The position numbers and the translations under genes are program-made. A stretch of 64,000 nt of DNA from Pipra filicauda (taxonomy: Eukaryota; Chordata; Aves; Passeriformes; Pipridae), in contig NW_024104365.1 in NCBI RefSeq assembly GCF_003945595.2, positions 6,667,049 to 6,731,048 of the forward strand, written 5' to 3'. Shown here one piece after another: positions 1 to 11,080 of this stretch. Every line of letters starts with the position of its first letter. Position 1 is the first letter of the stretch. A model generated the notes under the pieces. It was not told the origin of the DNA and did not search any database. It saw nothing but the letters and a program-made list of their open reading frames with translations.

Positions 1-1439
1 TCTTGCTAACAATACAGCACCTGAAAGTTGAAAGATTATTTCTTGATAGTTTTATTATGCCAAGAGATAAGAAAGGTGTCATCAGCAATTAATTCTTGCA
101 AATGCCACAAGAATAAAATATACAAACTTGAAGAAAAAAAATCACAGATATTTTAGCTGTTTGGCTGAAACTGGAATGGTGTGAAAGAGCTGCTGAAAGG
201 GTAAAAAGCAGTTTCCCAAAGAAAACTGCCTATAAATAGAGGTTGGCCTAATTCTTGCTTATTCTCTAGTTGGTTTGTTCTGCTTCATAAAATCAGTGAA
301 AAAAACCCCACTCCTTATATCATACAGTAGCTGAATTAGAAATTGCCTGCTAGACACTAAATGCACAGAAACCAGCTGGTTCCACTGGACATCAGCACTG
401 GGAAAACAATTTTTAAACCTCTTTTTTATTTTCGTATGGTTGCTTGACATAATACATTTTATTATGTATTTATGAAAAAGTAGGTTATTTTATGTTTATG
501 TGAAAATATATGAATAGTACACAGCCAGCTTAAGGTATATGATAGCTATTTCCCAATGAAGTTAAGACAAAGCAATACACTGTGTCTCATATAAGTGAAT
601 TTCAATTTCCTCATTCAATTTTCATGTTACATCAGAAGGAAAGAAGTTGCCCTAGCTGTGCTGTACTGTCTCGTCCACTTATTGGCAAAATAACAGAAAA
701 CTAAATACATGTATCAAGATTCATTTCATCTCCTTAAAATTCTGCATGGTGATACAACCTCAGGAGTTGTATTTGCCTCAATTGCAACTCACAGCTAAAA
801 CTCAGCTACAGAAGTTCAGAACTTAAAATACATCACATTGTTCCCATTCTGTCTCTAATGGAAATGTAATGCACCACAGTCTATTTTTATCTATGAAAGA
901 TATCTCAGATAATTTTTTTGGTTTAGATGAATATATTTGTCTTTCTATGACCACTACCATAAAAAAGGGGAAACACTCATTTATCTGAGTAATTAAAGGC
1001 AAACATATTAAATTTAGTAACAGTAACATGAACTAAAGTTTAATTTTATATATTATTTGTATCAGATGACTATGGTGATGACAGGAAGAAAAGATTTGTG
1101 GACAATCTGGATTCCAGTAAAGAACTGGTTTATTTTATTATTCTTGATATATACCAGGTTTTCTTTTTAAGGTGAGAAACAGACCATGTTCAAGGGGCAG
1201 TTGTCTTACATGTTGAGCATTTAATTACCCTAACAGTACTGTTTAAATAGTTTAATAGCCATACATGACCTTATAGAGTGAGAGGTATTTCACTTGGAGA
1301 GCAAATACTTTGCTAGTTTTGAAGAGTTTCTTGAATCATTCCTGGAAGAAAGGAATCTTACACATTCAGTCTTTTCTCCCAATCTCCCTATCTCTCAATG
1401 ATTTTCAAGCTATGCCAATTTCAAGCAAATGCAGCAGAA
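1..1439. other. AT-rich unique sequence, no gene seen
   Basis: Open frames here are under 70 codons, lack recognisable motifs and have the composition of the surrounding AT-rich DNA. I see no repeat, splice-site pair or RNA gene that I can support. Confidence 0.6.
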
Positions 1440-1800
1440 AGTTAGATTCCTGCAGTATTAACTTACTAGAGGTTCCGAAGGTGTGCTGGGATAAGCAGGT
1501 GAGAAATTTGTAATGCTGGCTCCTCCAGAATTTTCTTTAGTTGTCTATTTGGTGGACAGAAGGAGAGTGGTACATTCGGCCGAGAGAGCAACCTGGCACA
1601 GGCCGGGATGCTTCTTGCCCAGTCACTCCACAGCCACTTGTTACCCACCTGCGTCCTTCTATGATCTAAGACATGTGACAGGAAACTCCCCTTGTGACGG
1701 ATGTTTTAAGACTGGGTACCAGATAAAATTATGGCACGGTTCTGAGATGGAGATAACCATAACTGCATGTTTGTTGGGAAACAAACAGATATGAGATCAG
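1440..1800. other. GC- and CpG-enriched block of unknown origin
   Basis: About 360 bp stand out from the AT-rich flanks by higher GC and at least six CpGs between 1470 and 1740, for example around 1580, 1612, 1651 and 1699. A 93-codon plus-strand frame (1513-1794) runs through it but resembles no protein I know. A donor-like AAGCAG/GTGAGA lies at about 1494-1505, but the upstream acceptor is poor. It may be an old LTR fragment or a conserved non-coding element. I cannot decide from sequence alone. Confidence 0.35.
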
Positions 1801-4800
1801 CTTTCATTAAATCCTCTATTTAAATAAATAATGAAAGCCTGGCCACTGGTGATTATTCTTTGGTTTGGGTCTTTTCTAAAAATTTACTTTAAAAATATGC
1901 ATATTTTATTTATTGCTCTTTATCCAAAGTGACTGTTCAAAATCTAACAGTGAAAATTTAGAACCCTAAATAAAATAATGAATGGGGATATTGTGAATAG
2001 TAAGCCATGGACCATCTCTTTTGTAATCATGCATTCAGGCAGTCACATGATTTGAGTAATAGCATGAAAAGGGTATTTGAGATTAAGGCCTAAATTTACT
2101 CACTTCAGACAGGGCTTCTTTACTGAATCTTAATGTGTATTTCCAACTTTGACAACTTGTTTTTTAGTTTTGCAAACAACTCTGAGCTATTAACTAAATT
2201 ATGAATCATCAGCTTCCTAAATATATTGTTATAAACAGTAAGTACTAGATTATTTCCCTTAAGAAAGTCATAGCTGTTTCATGTGAAAAAAAGGAAATCA
2301 TGTCAATAATTTATTTGTCATTGTTTCTTCTTTCAGTATAACTGGTTTAGGTTTTACCTAGATATATCTTCTCTGAACTCTGAACTCTGAACTTTTAATA
2401 CTGATTCTGTGATTGTTAATGGATGTTGGGATCTTTCATACACAGGCATTATGAGGATTTATGGCTTCTATTTATGATAATATTTCCTACAATATCAACT
2501 ATCCCCTACCATTACCTGTTGTATTTCACTCATCACTTTATGAAATAACCCTGAAATATGCTCATTCATTTTATAAAAGATAAAAAGTGGGACTGTAGCT
2601 TGCAAAAATAAGCCTTTACAACCTGATGTGAGCGTATATTAGTGAGTGCTAGAATTTTCACTAGTGTTTTCTTGCTGAGAAATCTGTGAGCAATTCCACT
2701 GACTTGACTTTGAATACATGCAGAAAATGTTCCTGGCATAGTGTACATGTATAAACTTGAATAGTGAGCCCTTGTTCAGACAAGACTGAATATACATGAA
2801 TATGCTAGAAACTTTTTTATTGTTAAAGTCTATCTTTTGGGCAAAATATTGGCAAAAACAAGAGTTATTTTCTTAGCTCATTTGGGACCGAAAGTCTCTT
2901 CAACACTTTCTATCACACAAGTTAACACATTTGAAACCTTGTCATGTGGTTGCACTACAACCAAGTGAGAACTAGCACAACAGAGCTAATTCATTTGGAT
3001 AACAGTGCATATTTTTGCTCCTGAAAATGATGCTTAACAGCCTAGTTCTAAAAGAACCTACATAAAGGTTAGGGCACTTAACAGAATCCAGATCTCTTGA
3101 GTTTCCTTCCTATTATTCTGCTGGAGAAAGAGAGGCAGAAAAAGCCAGACACTTTACTGCAGAAGTCTTGAAATGAAAGCAGGTAATTGGAAACGGATAG
3201 GAGGAAAACACTTCCGATCTTTTCTCGTGCAGTCAGGTAAGTGCATCCCTGAATTCAAGATCTGTAGAAAGGGGAATAATATTACCATGCAACCTGTAAT
3301 ACAAAGAACTATGAGATTTCAGCTATCAGAAGAGCACAAAGAAATGCTTTTCTCTGCTTTATGCTGCTTTTTCTTTTGACTGATTTTATGCCATCACAAG
3401 TGTCCCACTTAGTCTAAGAACATGTTTTTCTATTGCATAAAATGAAGGCATTAATTTCCTTTACCTATTCTAGACTTCAACATTTCACCAGTTGTGGCTA
3501 ATCAATAGCAGATTCGTGAGGCAGTCACACTGTGCAGTCATGGAATAATGATTATGAGGATATGTATGTCATGTGCCTTCATCAGATCACTTTTGTCCTT
3601 GTTCTAAAGATGAATGTACATGCAACACAGGAAGAGCAGCTTAAACCGTTTTCGTGGGAGTCACTATAAGAGACTGTATTTCCTGTTCACAATGCCTGGG
3701 AGACTGCTAAGATTGAAATGTACATGCCAAGACTGAGTTAGTGCCCAGTTTTTTGTTTGTTGGTTAGTTTTGTTGTTTTGTTTTTATTTTTTTTTTTACT
3801 TTTATTTTGCTTAAGAGAGAGAAATGTGTGTTGTGGAAGGGTTATTTTTGCTTACTGCTCTCCAACCCAGTTTTGCATTCCCAAAGGAGTCAATCACAAT
3901 TTAACTTCTTGTTGTTCCCTTCAGTGAGAACATATTGCATTTGCTAAACTTAGTTCAGAGTCTTTATTCTTATTCCCCAGTAAGAATTATTCTTATTCCC
4001 CAAATATTTAGAGGTATGCTATTATTGCTGGGCTTATCTTATGAACTTAACTGTCAAAGTCAGGGTATTATAGATTTCATATTTCATTTATCCATTTTCT
4101 TCAGTAGATAATGGAATGAAAGGTTTCCTACTAAAACTGTGGCTAGTATAGCACAAGGGATACTGCTGTGTTACAAGCACTCATATTTTATGCAGTTTAT
4201 TTAGTTTTATCATTTTGGGAGATTTCCCTATGCTTTTTGTATTTAGGCTCTTAGTGCTGCTATGAACTGGAAAAGCATGCACTTAACAGATGGCTTACAA
4301 AAGTCTTAGTCATATAAAAAGTGATTAGCCTTAAGGATGCTTTCTGTGAGAATTATTTGAACACATTTTACCACTCTACTACCTTTTACCACTTCTGTTG
4401 AATGTAAGAATTTTATTAAGAAGTTTCTCGAGAGATTTTCCTTTTGTTGACATCTTTTAAAATTGCAGATACTCTAATTTATACAATGAATGTCTCTTCT
4501 TTTGACTCACGGTGGTCCCAGTTAGAAAACTTATATGAAGAAAGAAGATACTGGGAGATAAGTAGTGTGGTTATACTTACTGCAGGAATCCTATCCTTAT
4601 CTATGCCGGATAATATACAGAACATTACAGAGAGAGGAAACTGACATGTTTTCTGTACCTTGTGAGTTTTCTTTCATGTCGAAATCTGCGTTTTTTTATA
4701 CTTGTAAAACACATTTTTAGAACTCTCCTGTTAAAGTAGTCGTTTGTGTATTTCAGTCTTATTTACATATTTTCTACCTTTTCTGTTATTTTAACTCATC

Positions 4801-4888
4801 TACAATATTTTTAATCCTGTGCACTATTTGGTCATTTTGATTCTAAACACTTAATGAAATATACGAAAGAGCAACTCGAATACAGTTC
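1801..4888. other. AT-rich unique sequence
   Basis: Apart from the exon-like segment at 3163-3236, this stretch has no feature I can support. It contains small local duplications (CTCTGAA three times near 2371; a repeated ATTCTTATTCCCCA near 3967 and 3987) and a T-rich run near 3780-3800. Confidence 0.5.
3163..3236 (+). other. Candidate internal exon (74 nt), unidentified
   Basis: The segment is bounded on the left by an acceptor-like CACTTTACTGCAG and on the right by CAG/GTAAGT at 3237-3242, a full match to the donor consensus. Only the frame that takes one base from a preceding exon is usefully open. It gives 24 codons including the peptide KAGNWKRIGGKHFRSFL and ends one base into a codon. 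Three CpGs (about 3194, 3214 and 3226) in 74 bp are unusual for this background and fit selection on coding sequence. Against it, the polypyrimidine tract is short, and exon-like segments arise often by chance in 64 kb. I do not recognise the peptide. Confidence 0.25.
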
Positions 4889-4956
4889 ATAGTAACCACT
4901 AACAATGCTTTATATTATGTGCGTAGTGACCACTAATAATGCTTTATATTAAGTGC
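4889..4956. repeat. 34-bp tandem duplication, two copies
   Basis: Two adjacent copies of a 34-bp unit share the core CCACTAA(C/T)AATGCTTTATATTA and differ at only a few positions. The period is 34 bp: AGTAACCACT begins at 4891 and AGTGACCACT at 4925. This is a local duplication by slippage or unequal exchange, with no coding content. Confidence 0.85.
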
Positions 4957-6361
4957 AATTCCCTTTAGTTAATATAATAGCCAAAGAAATACTAAGTTAA
5001 TGGAATTGTATTTGTTGATTACAAATATTCAGTCAATAGGAATTCAAAATTGCTCATGTTTGAGGTTATTTAGATGTGTATGTATATATGCATACACACA
5101 CACACATATATATATACATAATATGGAATGTTGTGGTCAGGCATATAAGAGTGATGTGCTCTTATTATATCACAAGGATTAACTGCTATAACATTTTTCT
5201 TTTTGATTATTTTTTGGACAGTGTTCCAGTTGCCAGTAGTATGACATTGGTGGCATCCCTAAAGTTTGTGTCAGAAATATCAGAATAAATTTGATGTCTT
5301 TACAATTATATGAACATATGATAGGCAGGGTACTGGTTAACAGTTTCACAGTGGTGATTGGAAAAAATTGGGATAATCACTTATTGTAGAATATCAAGAG
5401 TTTAGGTCAATGCCACAAGCAAAGACTGTAGATATATGCACCCACTTCAGTTTCCTTTTCTACCTGCTATTCTCCCTAAACACATTTGCCAAAGACTACA
5501 TGATTAAGTCCTTTGAACAGCTGAGCTGCACACAAATGCTAGTAGTTTATTATCTATAGAAAACATAATTTTGTTTTTGTGAAAAAAAAATAAAAATCAA
5601 ACAATCTCCACACCTACAGTACCACAAAAAATTATTTTAAGATAACCCAGTTTCATGTTTGCCTAATATAACCCTGTGGGAAAACAAGGAATTAGACATA
5701 CATGCATAGGTAAAAGAAAAACAGAATATATTCAGAAATACAGACAATGGAACTCTGTGGGAGACAATGGTAGTCTGCCACTGTGCAATCTGAAGATAAA
5801 TATGTTCAAGTTATTGAGAAATGCTTCTTGCAAACTTTAGTGCAAGCAATATTTATAATGCCATAAACTGTAGTCAGTAGAACTGTTTGAGTAACACTCC
5901 ATCTAAACATTACTAGTATAATAAATATAATGTTTTTAGTCCAACTTTGAGCAGATTATTCAAGAGATTGGAAATTAGAGAATAGCAGCATTTTTTTGTG
6001 TGTGTTTTGCTCTGATATATTTTTCATTTTTACTTCAAATGATATACTATTGTGTGGGTATACTTCTGATAATACTCAGCTTTCTCAACATTCAGAATTC
6101 TACCATTGAGATGCTGAGAGATCCCTGATGACACAGTTGTTAATTAATTTATTGCAAATAGAGGAAAAAAAAGGAAACTTAGAATCTCTGTAAAAGCGGT
6201 TCCTATGTTTTATAATATGGATATTTTGTTGTTCCTGTACCTATACCCTGTAGTATCTATTAAAATTCAGGGTGTTCATAAATTTCCATTATTTAGTTTT
6301 CTTCGGGGCAAATTGACCGTTTTTCACAAAAGTTGTCATCTTTGTGCATTGCTGAGTCATT
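4957..6361. other. AT-rich unique sequence with one microsatellite
   Basis: No gene seen. A (CA)n to (TA)n dinucleotide tract is annotated separately at 5084-5119. The rest is unstructured AT-rich DNA. Confidence 0.5.
5084..5119. repeat. (CA)n-(TA)n microsatellite
   Basis: An alternating CA run passes directly into a TA run. The short open frames that cross it, with repeated His-Thr and Tyr-Ile, are artefacts of the repeat. Confidence 0.9.
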
Positions 6362-6661
6362 AAAGCAACCCCTTCTCTTAGGTGGATTGCCTTCCACGGC
6401 TGACGAGCTCCACCTGCCCAGGGGGCCGGGAATCGAACCCGGGTCGCAGCGGTGAGAGTCAGACACTCTAACCACTAGACCACCAGAGGCCCCGCTGTCC
6501 AAGCTTTGCTCGGCCCCGGCAGATGAACCTCAGGACTAAAGGGTGGGCTCAGTTCAGCGCACGCTGTGTCTCACCTAAAAATCCACTGCGCAGGCTGGAA
6601 GGGTTAATGACCTTTCCCAAAATCTTCGCTCGCGAAGACTGGCCATTACAAAGCAACCCCT
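6362..6661 (-). mobile_element. tRNA-Glu-like retroposed element (SINE-like chimera)
   Basis: A perfect 12-bp direct repeat, AAAGCAACCCCT, sits at 6362-6373 and 6650-6661 and looks like a target-site duplication around a 276-bp insert. On the minus strand the insert begins with a 6-bp inverted repeat (CTTCGC/GCGAAG, 6624-6637). A stretch with several CpGs follows, then a tRNA-Glu-like module (6419-6489) and a short 3' part. The high CpG content against a CpG-poor background suggests a fairly young or GC-rich source. Known bird SINEs carry the tRNA head at the 5' end; here the module is internal. It could be a SINE carried by an RTE-type LINE, a LINE-tRNA template-switch chimera, or a retroposed tRNA locus. 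I do not recognise the family. Confidence 0.6.
6419..6489 (-). promoter_or_regulatory. tRNA-Glu(CUC)-like module with Pol III A and B boxes
   Basis: On the minus strand the A box reads TGGTCTAGTGG (6472-6482) and the B box GGTTCGATTCC (6429-6439), both matching the RNA polymerase III consensus. The T arm CCGGG-TTCGATT-CCCGG pairs perfectly. The anticodon-loop position reads CTCTCAC, as in tRNA-Glu with anticodon CUC. The 5' acceptor CCTCTGG does not pair with the 3' CCCCCTG and the anticodon stem is weak, so this is not a functional tRNA gene. It is a tRNA-derived internal promoter inside the retroposed element. Confidence 0.8.
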
Positions 6662-7083
6662 GTGCTAGGCAATGCACCCGCACTAATGTTTGGCAGTCAG
6701 AGAGCTTTCTAATTTTGCAGAAGGTACAAGCCTCCTGTGATATGATTCCCTCTGTAGTGAGCAACATTACACTATCACAGTCTCTGTAAGGTGATTATCA
6801 CAGGCAGATTATCCCTTACATATTTCATGGAATATAATAATCAAGTCAACATGAGTGCCAGAATGAAATCAGATTGTGTTCACATGATTGGTTGCTAGTT
6901 ATATTATTGCATCTCAGTGCCTCTTACTGAAACTAAAAAAAAGTAGAAAAAAAGCATGCAAGTAAACCTGATTTAGCAATTGTACAAATGCCAACAAGTA
7001 ATTGACCTTTGTCTGACTTCGTCTGCAAGATACAATCTTGAACAAATCTCTTCTCAGCACTGTTATGATGGAATCCATAGTTT
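6662..7083. other. Unique sequence between two retroelements
   Basis: AT-rich and without identifiable features. It separates the tRNA-like element from the 3' end of the CR1 copy. Confidence 0.5.
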
Positions 7084-7740
7084 ACCTTAGAATCTTAGAA
7101 GCATCAATGTTGGAAGAGACCTCCAAGATAATCAACTTCAACCATCAACCCAGCACTACCACTGTAACCCCTAAACCACTAAATCATATCTCCCAGCACC
7201 AGATCCAGACACCTTATAAACACCTCCAGGGGTAATGCCTGTGCCATCTTCCTGGACAGCCTAATCCAATGTCTGACTACCCTAATAGTGAAATTTTTTT
7301 TTAATGTCTAATCTGAATCTCCCCTGTCTCAGCTTTAGGCCATTTCCTGTACTCCTCTTACTGCAGGCACAGTAGAAGAGACTGGCCCCCACCTCACTAC
7401 AACCTCCTTTCAGATAGTTGTAGTGAGCAACGAGGTCCCCCCTGAGCCTCTCTTAAGACTAAACAAACAGCTCCCTCAGCTATTCGTCATAAGACATGCT
7501 CTCTATTCCTTTCATGAACCTTGTTGCCCTTTGCTGGACATGCTCCAGCACTGCAGTGTCCTTTTTAAAGCAAAGGGCCCAGAACTAAACACAATACTCA
7601 AAGTGCAGCCTCACCAGTGCTGAGTATAGGTGGATGATCCCTTACCTAGTCCTGCTGGCCACACTGTTCTTGATACAGGGCACTATACCATTGGACTTCT
7701 TAACCACCTGGGCACACTGCTGGGTCATATTGAGCCAGAA
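7084..7740 (-). mobile_element. CR1 LINE, 5'-truncated 3' region
   Basis: Read on the plus strand, this is the antisense of an avian CR1 3' region. It starts with a decayed copy of the terminal octamer repeat (AGAATCTTAGAA), then GTTGGAAGAGACCTCC. Conserved blocks about failed control of the 'scattered 3' UTR' type follow, up to GGGCACACTGCTGGGTCAT near 7710. CR1 elements insert by target-primed reverse transcription and are usually 5'-truncated, as here. No long ORF2 remnant is included. Substitutions and small indels throughout mark it as an old copy. Confidence 0.9.
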
Positions 7741-7758
7741 AAAAAAAAAAAAAAAAAA
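7739..7758 (+). repeat. Poly-A tract (20 A) at the CR1 truncation point
   Basis: Twenty consecutive A on the plus strand lie exactly at the 5' end of the truncated CR1. Bird CR1 does not end in poly-A, so this is a pre-existing or later-expanded homopolymer rather than a retroposition tail. Confidence 0.9.
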
Positions 7759-8497
7759 GGCAGTACACTTGATAAGTAAAAATGAGTTTGCTTCTTACCC
7801 ACAGTTACTTTTGGACAAGAACCTTTAGTTTGGCCACGTTACCATACAAGGCTATGGTAAAACAGGTGCTAACTTCAAGAATCATCTGTAACCAGTAAGT
7901 ATTTCTGCATTTTAAAAATGGGAGGACTTTAATTTTTTACCTAATTACAGTCTGCCAGAAATTTTTAGAACAACAGCCATTCTGCAATTCCTTACCCTCC
8001 CAAAAGTAATATTTCACCCTGCCACATATGAAAGACGCCCAAGAGTAATTGCCCAGTGCTTATGATTTCCTTGTAGTCTCTCCCTTAATGCTTCACTGCA
8101 GACAACACACTGGCTTTTTCTCAGAAAGCATCAAAACTGCTAGGCTGTGAAACTCTGACAATATGACAGACGGCACTTTATAGCATTGAGGGGTATTGCG
8201 TGGCCCTGCTTATGATAGCTGGACTAGACTCTTACTGAACTTACAGGAATAGAACAAGCTTTTTTCTAAGACAGCTCTATGCCACAAGTTGGTGATTTTT
8301 AAATGATGCATCTGTCTCAACCTATGTCCGTTGCTGTCTCAGATTTATTATCTTACGTATCTGGTCTGTTCCTGTGGCAGACTCTTAGCACTTGAAGAGT
8401 GCCAGAGTATGACACAACTCTTTTTTTGTAAAGAAAAAATTCTATGTCTACCTCCTGACAACTGAGACAACTGTTCCTTTTTTCAACGTTCTCCTCT
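7759..8497. other. Unique sequence, possibly with degraded LTR edge
   Basis: No gene seen. The last 60-100 bp may be the diverged 5' edge of the LTR fragment that follows, but the similarity is too weak to place a boundary. Confidence 0.4.
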
Positions 8498-9068
8498 TGC
8501 AATCTAACCAACACAAGGCTGAGCCCATCAGCAACAGTCATAGCACCTCTGTGATAATGTATTTAAGAGGGAAAAAACAGCTGTGCAATAGCAGCAAGAG
8601 AAGTGAGAATATGTGACAGAAAGGACTCTGCAGACAGCAGGGTTGGTGGAAAAGAAGGGGCAGGAGGTGCTCCAGGTGTTAGTGCAGAGATTTCCCTGCA
8701 GATCATGGTGCAGACCATGGTGAGCCAAACTGTCCCCCTGCAGCCCATGGAGGTCCATAGTGGAGCAGATGGATGCTCAAAGGTGTTTGTGATCCTTTGG
8801 GAAGCCCATGCTGGAGCAGGGTCCAGACAGGATCTGTGGAGAGCAAAGCCGACACTTGAGCAGGTTTGCTGGCAGAAACTGTGACCCACAAGGTCTCCAC
8901 ACTGGAGTAGCTTGTTTCTGAAGGACTAACACCGTGGGAGGGAGCCACAGTGGGGCAGTTTGTAAAGAACTGCAGCCTGTGGGAAGTACCCACATTAGAA
9001 AATTTTGTGGAGGACTGTCTCCTGTGGCAGGGACCCAGTGCTGGAGCAGGAAAAGGGTGTAAGGAGTT
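8498..9068 (+). mobile_element. Endogenous retrovirus LTR fragment
   Basis: This matches, in the same order, the central part of the inverted LTR at 56439-57548. Shared landmarks include GGCTGAGCCCATCAGCAACA (about 8518), GGAGGTGCTCCAGG (about 8664), the GCAGCCCATGGAGGTCCA region (about 8741) and repeated units containing CTGGAGCAG. A TATA-like TATTTAAG is at 8560-8567. From about 8800 the sequence cycles through diverged 40-50-bp units (CTGGAGCAG ... GACTG ... CTGTGGGA). It stops at about 9068, so the LTR 3' third with the polyadenylation region is missing. Open frames across it on both strands, up to 153 codons, come from its GC-rich repeats and are not genes. Family assignment is from memory of songbird LTRs. 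Confidence 0.8.
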
Positions 9069-10760
9069 CTTTATGTAAAAACTACTTTTAAAAAACAACA
9101 GCTTATAGGATTGCAATTTAGTAAATAAACAAAGCTGAAAAATGGTGGAGAGCTTAACAGTCAATGAAAAAAATCCGCCCTTCTGATATTAACTTTCAAC
9201 CTGTTTTTTTTCCTGAGCTAAATGATTATGCCAACATCAGCTGGTGTTGCTGCATAGAAGTATTTGGCAAGAAAACAAATGTTTAAACTTGATTTCTTTC
9301 TGCGTGTCAAAGACTGTTTGTCCTACAGAACATCTGCAGAGGAAGGCTGAGTATAAGTGACGAGAAATGCTTTATGTGGTTGGGTTTTTTTGTGAAGTCA
9401 TCAGTGACATTTGGAGACTTATGCATTCTGCGTTCTGCTAGGTCACTATTTGTTTTCAAATATAATCTATATAGAATAGACCAAACTGTTAGAACTCTTC
9501 CACAAGAGTAATTCCAGTTCTGTTTTCCATGTGTAAGTCACGGTCCTGATACAGCCAGTCTTATTTTTTCTCCCACAAAATTATGCTCTGAACGGTATAA
9601 TTTAATTTGGTTCTTTACCATTAGATTTTATAAGAGTAAAACAATTTCTCCTGAAGTACAGCTATGTAGGATATGCTGAGAAAATTGTACTTTAGGGTTT
9701 CTTCAAATAAAAAACTGAATCAAAATGACTGAGGCACAAGGGTGAAAACATTTTTTCTCAAAAGACTGGAAGAAAGGTAAATATCGTGAAGCACATGCTT
9801 GATACAGAGTTACAGATTTCTCTGATATTGACAGTCATGCTCTTTTCTCAGATCAAAAAAATCTAGGCATGATTTTCACATAAAAGAGGTTACATTTTGT
9901 GTGTACAGGCTGTGTAGCTTTCTAATAATCATTTAAAAGTAGACTTGTTTTCTGTGCTTGAATACTTATAGTGGGATATCAGGCCAATTGTAATTGTCCT
10001 GTTTTACCATATATGGTTCCTATAAAAAAGTTTTACATACACCTTTGGGGAAACAAGGAAAAAATGTTTGCAATTTGTAAACCTCACTAGTTGAGATCAA
10101 AGATTTTTCTTTTCATTTATTTATACTGACTGTAATATTAATGTTCTATAACATAATATTTTTTCTTAAAGTCTTACAAAAATGCAAAAAAACCCATTTT
10201 CAATATGTTTGCTTCTTCCCTTAATGAATTTTATATTCTTTCAAGGAGCTTTGTTAAAGAAGTTCTGAAAGTAATCACTCTGTCAAAGTATTTACATATG
10301 CACACATAATTAGAGAAAAATTTTGTGCTTTCAGAGATCAGTTACATGAGGGAACATCATCTGGATTAAGTAATAACATTTTAGGATTTCTATATTTAGG
10401 TAAAAAAATTGCTAGGGGTCTAACTCTTTCTAATCAACCATTCCTTTTTCTCAATCATGATTTGGAGGACAGAGGTAAAAACTTCATTTTAATTCTCTTT
10501 TTTTCCATAGTGCTAGAAAAGGATTGAAAATTCCAATATGTTTGTGTTCAAAAAATACTTTATCCCTATTAATGTAAATTATCTACCAGGTTTTATATGT
10601 ATTTTGAATAGTATATTGATGCAGTTTGTTGCACATATCTTGAATAACACTTTAAAAAAATCTTTTTTTTTTTTTCAACTACAGAGAGAAATTACAATCC
10701 TTTTTTTTTAATTTTATTTAAAAAAACCATAAAGTACAATTTTACTTGTCATTCTGGGTA
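9069..10760. other. AT-rich unique sequence
   Basis: No gene or repeat that I can support apart from a 13-T run at 10663-10675 and a second T/A-rich run at 10701-10725, both just upstream of the polypurine block. Confidence 0.5.
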
Positions 10761-11080
10761 AAAATGGAGGCGAGACGAAGGCGGAGGGAGGAAGAAGAAA
10801 GAGAAAAGAGAAAGAGTAAGCCCAAGTAAAAGTTCAGTAAAATTTAGTTAGGTGTAAAAAGAAGAAAAAGGCGCGAAAAGCAGGAGCGAAAGAAAAGGAG
10901 AAGAGAAGCCACGTAAAGGTAAAATTGGAAAAAGAGAGGAATTTTAGAAAAGCTGAAGAGAGAAGAGGGGAGACGTATCACGTCATTCAAGTTAAAATTG
11001 AAAAGCGGGGAGATTAGAATTAAGAGAGAGGAATTTCGCAATTAAAAAGAATTAAGACGGGAGAGAGAATTAGAATTCAC
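10761..11080. repeat. Polypurine, CpG-containing block of unknown origin
   Basis: Over about 320 bp the plus strand is overwhelmingly A and G, broken by short TTTAG/AATT motifs. At least ten CpGs occur, for example in GGCGAGACGAAGGCGG at 10769 and GGCGCG near 10870. Partial internal repeats of GAATTAAGA(C/G)..GAGAGA and GAGAGAGGAATTT appear at the right end. It differs from both flanks in strand asymmetry and CpG content. No open frame of note exists on the purine strand; a 65-codon minus frame is rich in Leu, Phe and Ser, as expected from pyrimidine tracts. It could be a diverged purine-rich tandem repeat, a retroelement polypurine region, or an insertion of unknown type. Confidence 0.6.

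Noticed and set aside
6419..6489. Functional tRNA-Glu gene
   Set aside because: The acceptor stem does not pair, the anticodon stem is weak, and the module sits inside a flank-duplicated retroposed element.
7423..7828. Short plus-strand ORFs as small genes
   Set aside because: They are antisense translations of the CR1 3' UTR; the Lys run is the 20-A tract.
8703..9164. 153-codon minus-strand ORF as a gene
   Set aside because: It lies antisense within the repeated units of an LTR fragment and has no protein-family features.
10844..11041. 65-codon minus ORF in the polypurine block
   Set aside because: Leu/Phe/Ser-rich translation is what any pyrimidine tract gives; no independent support.
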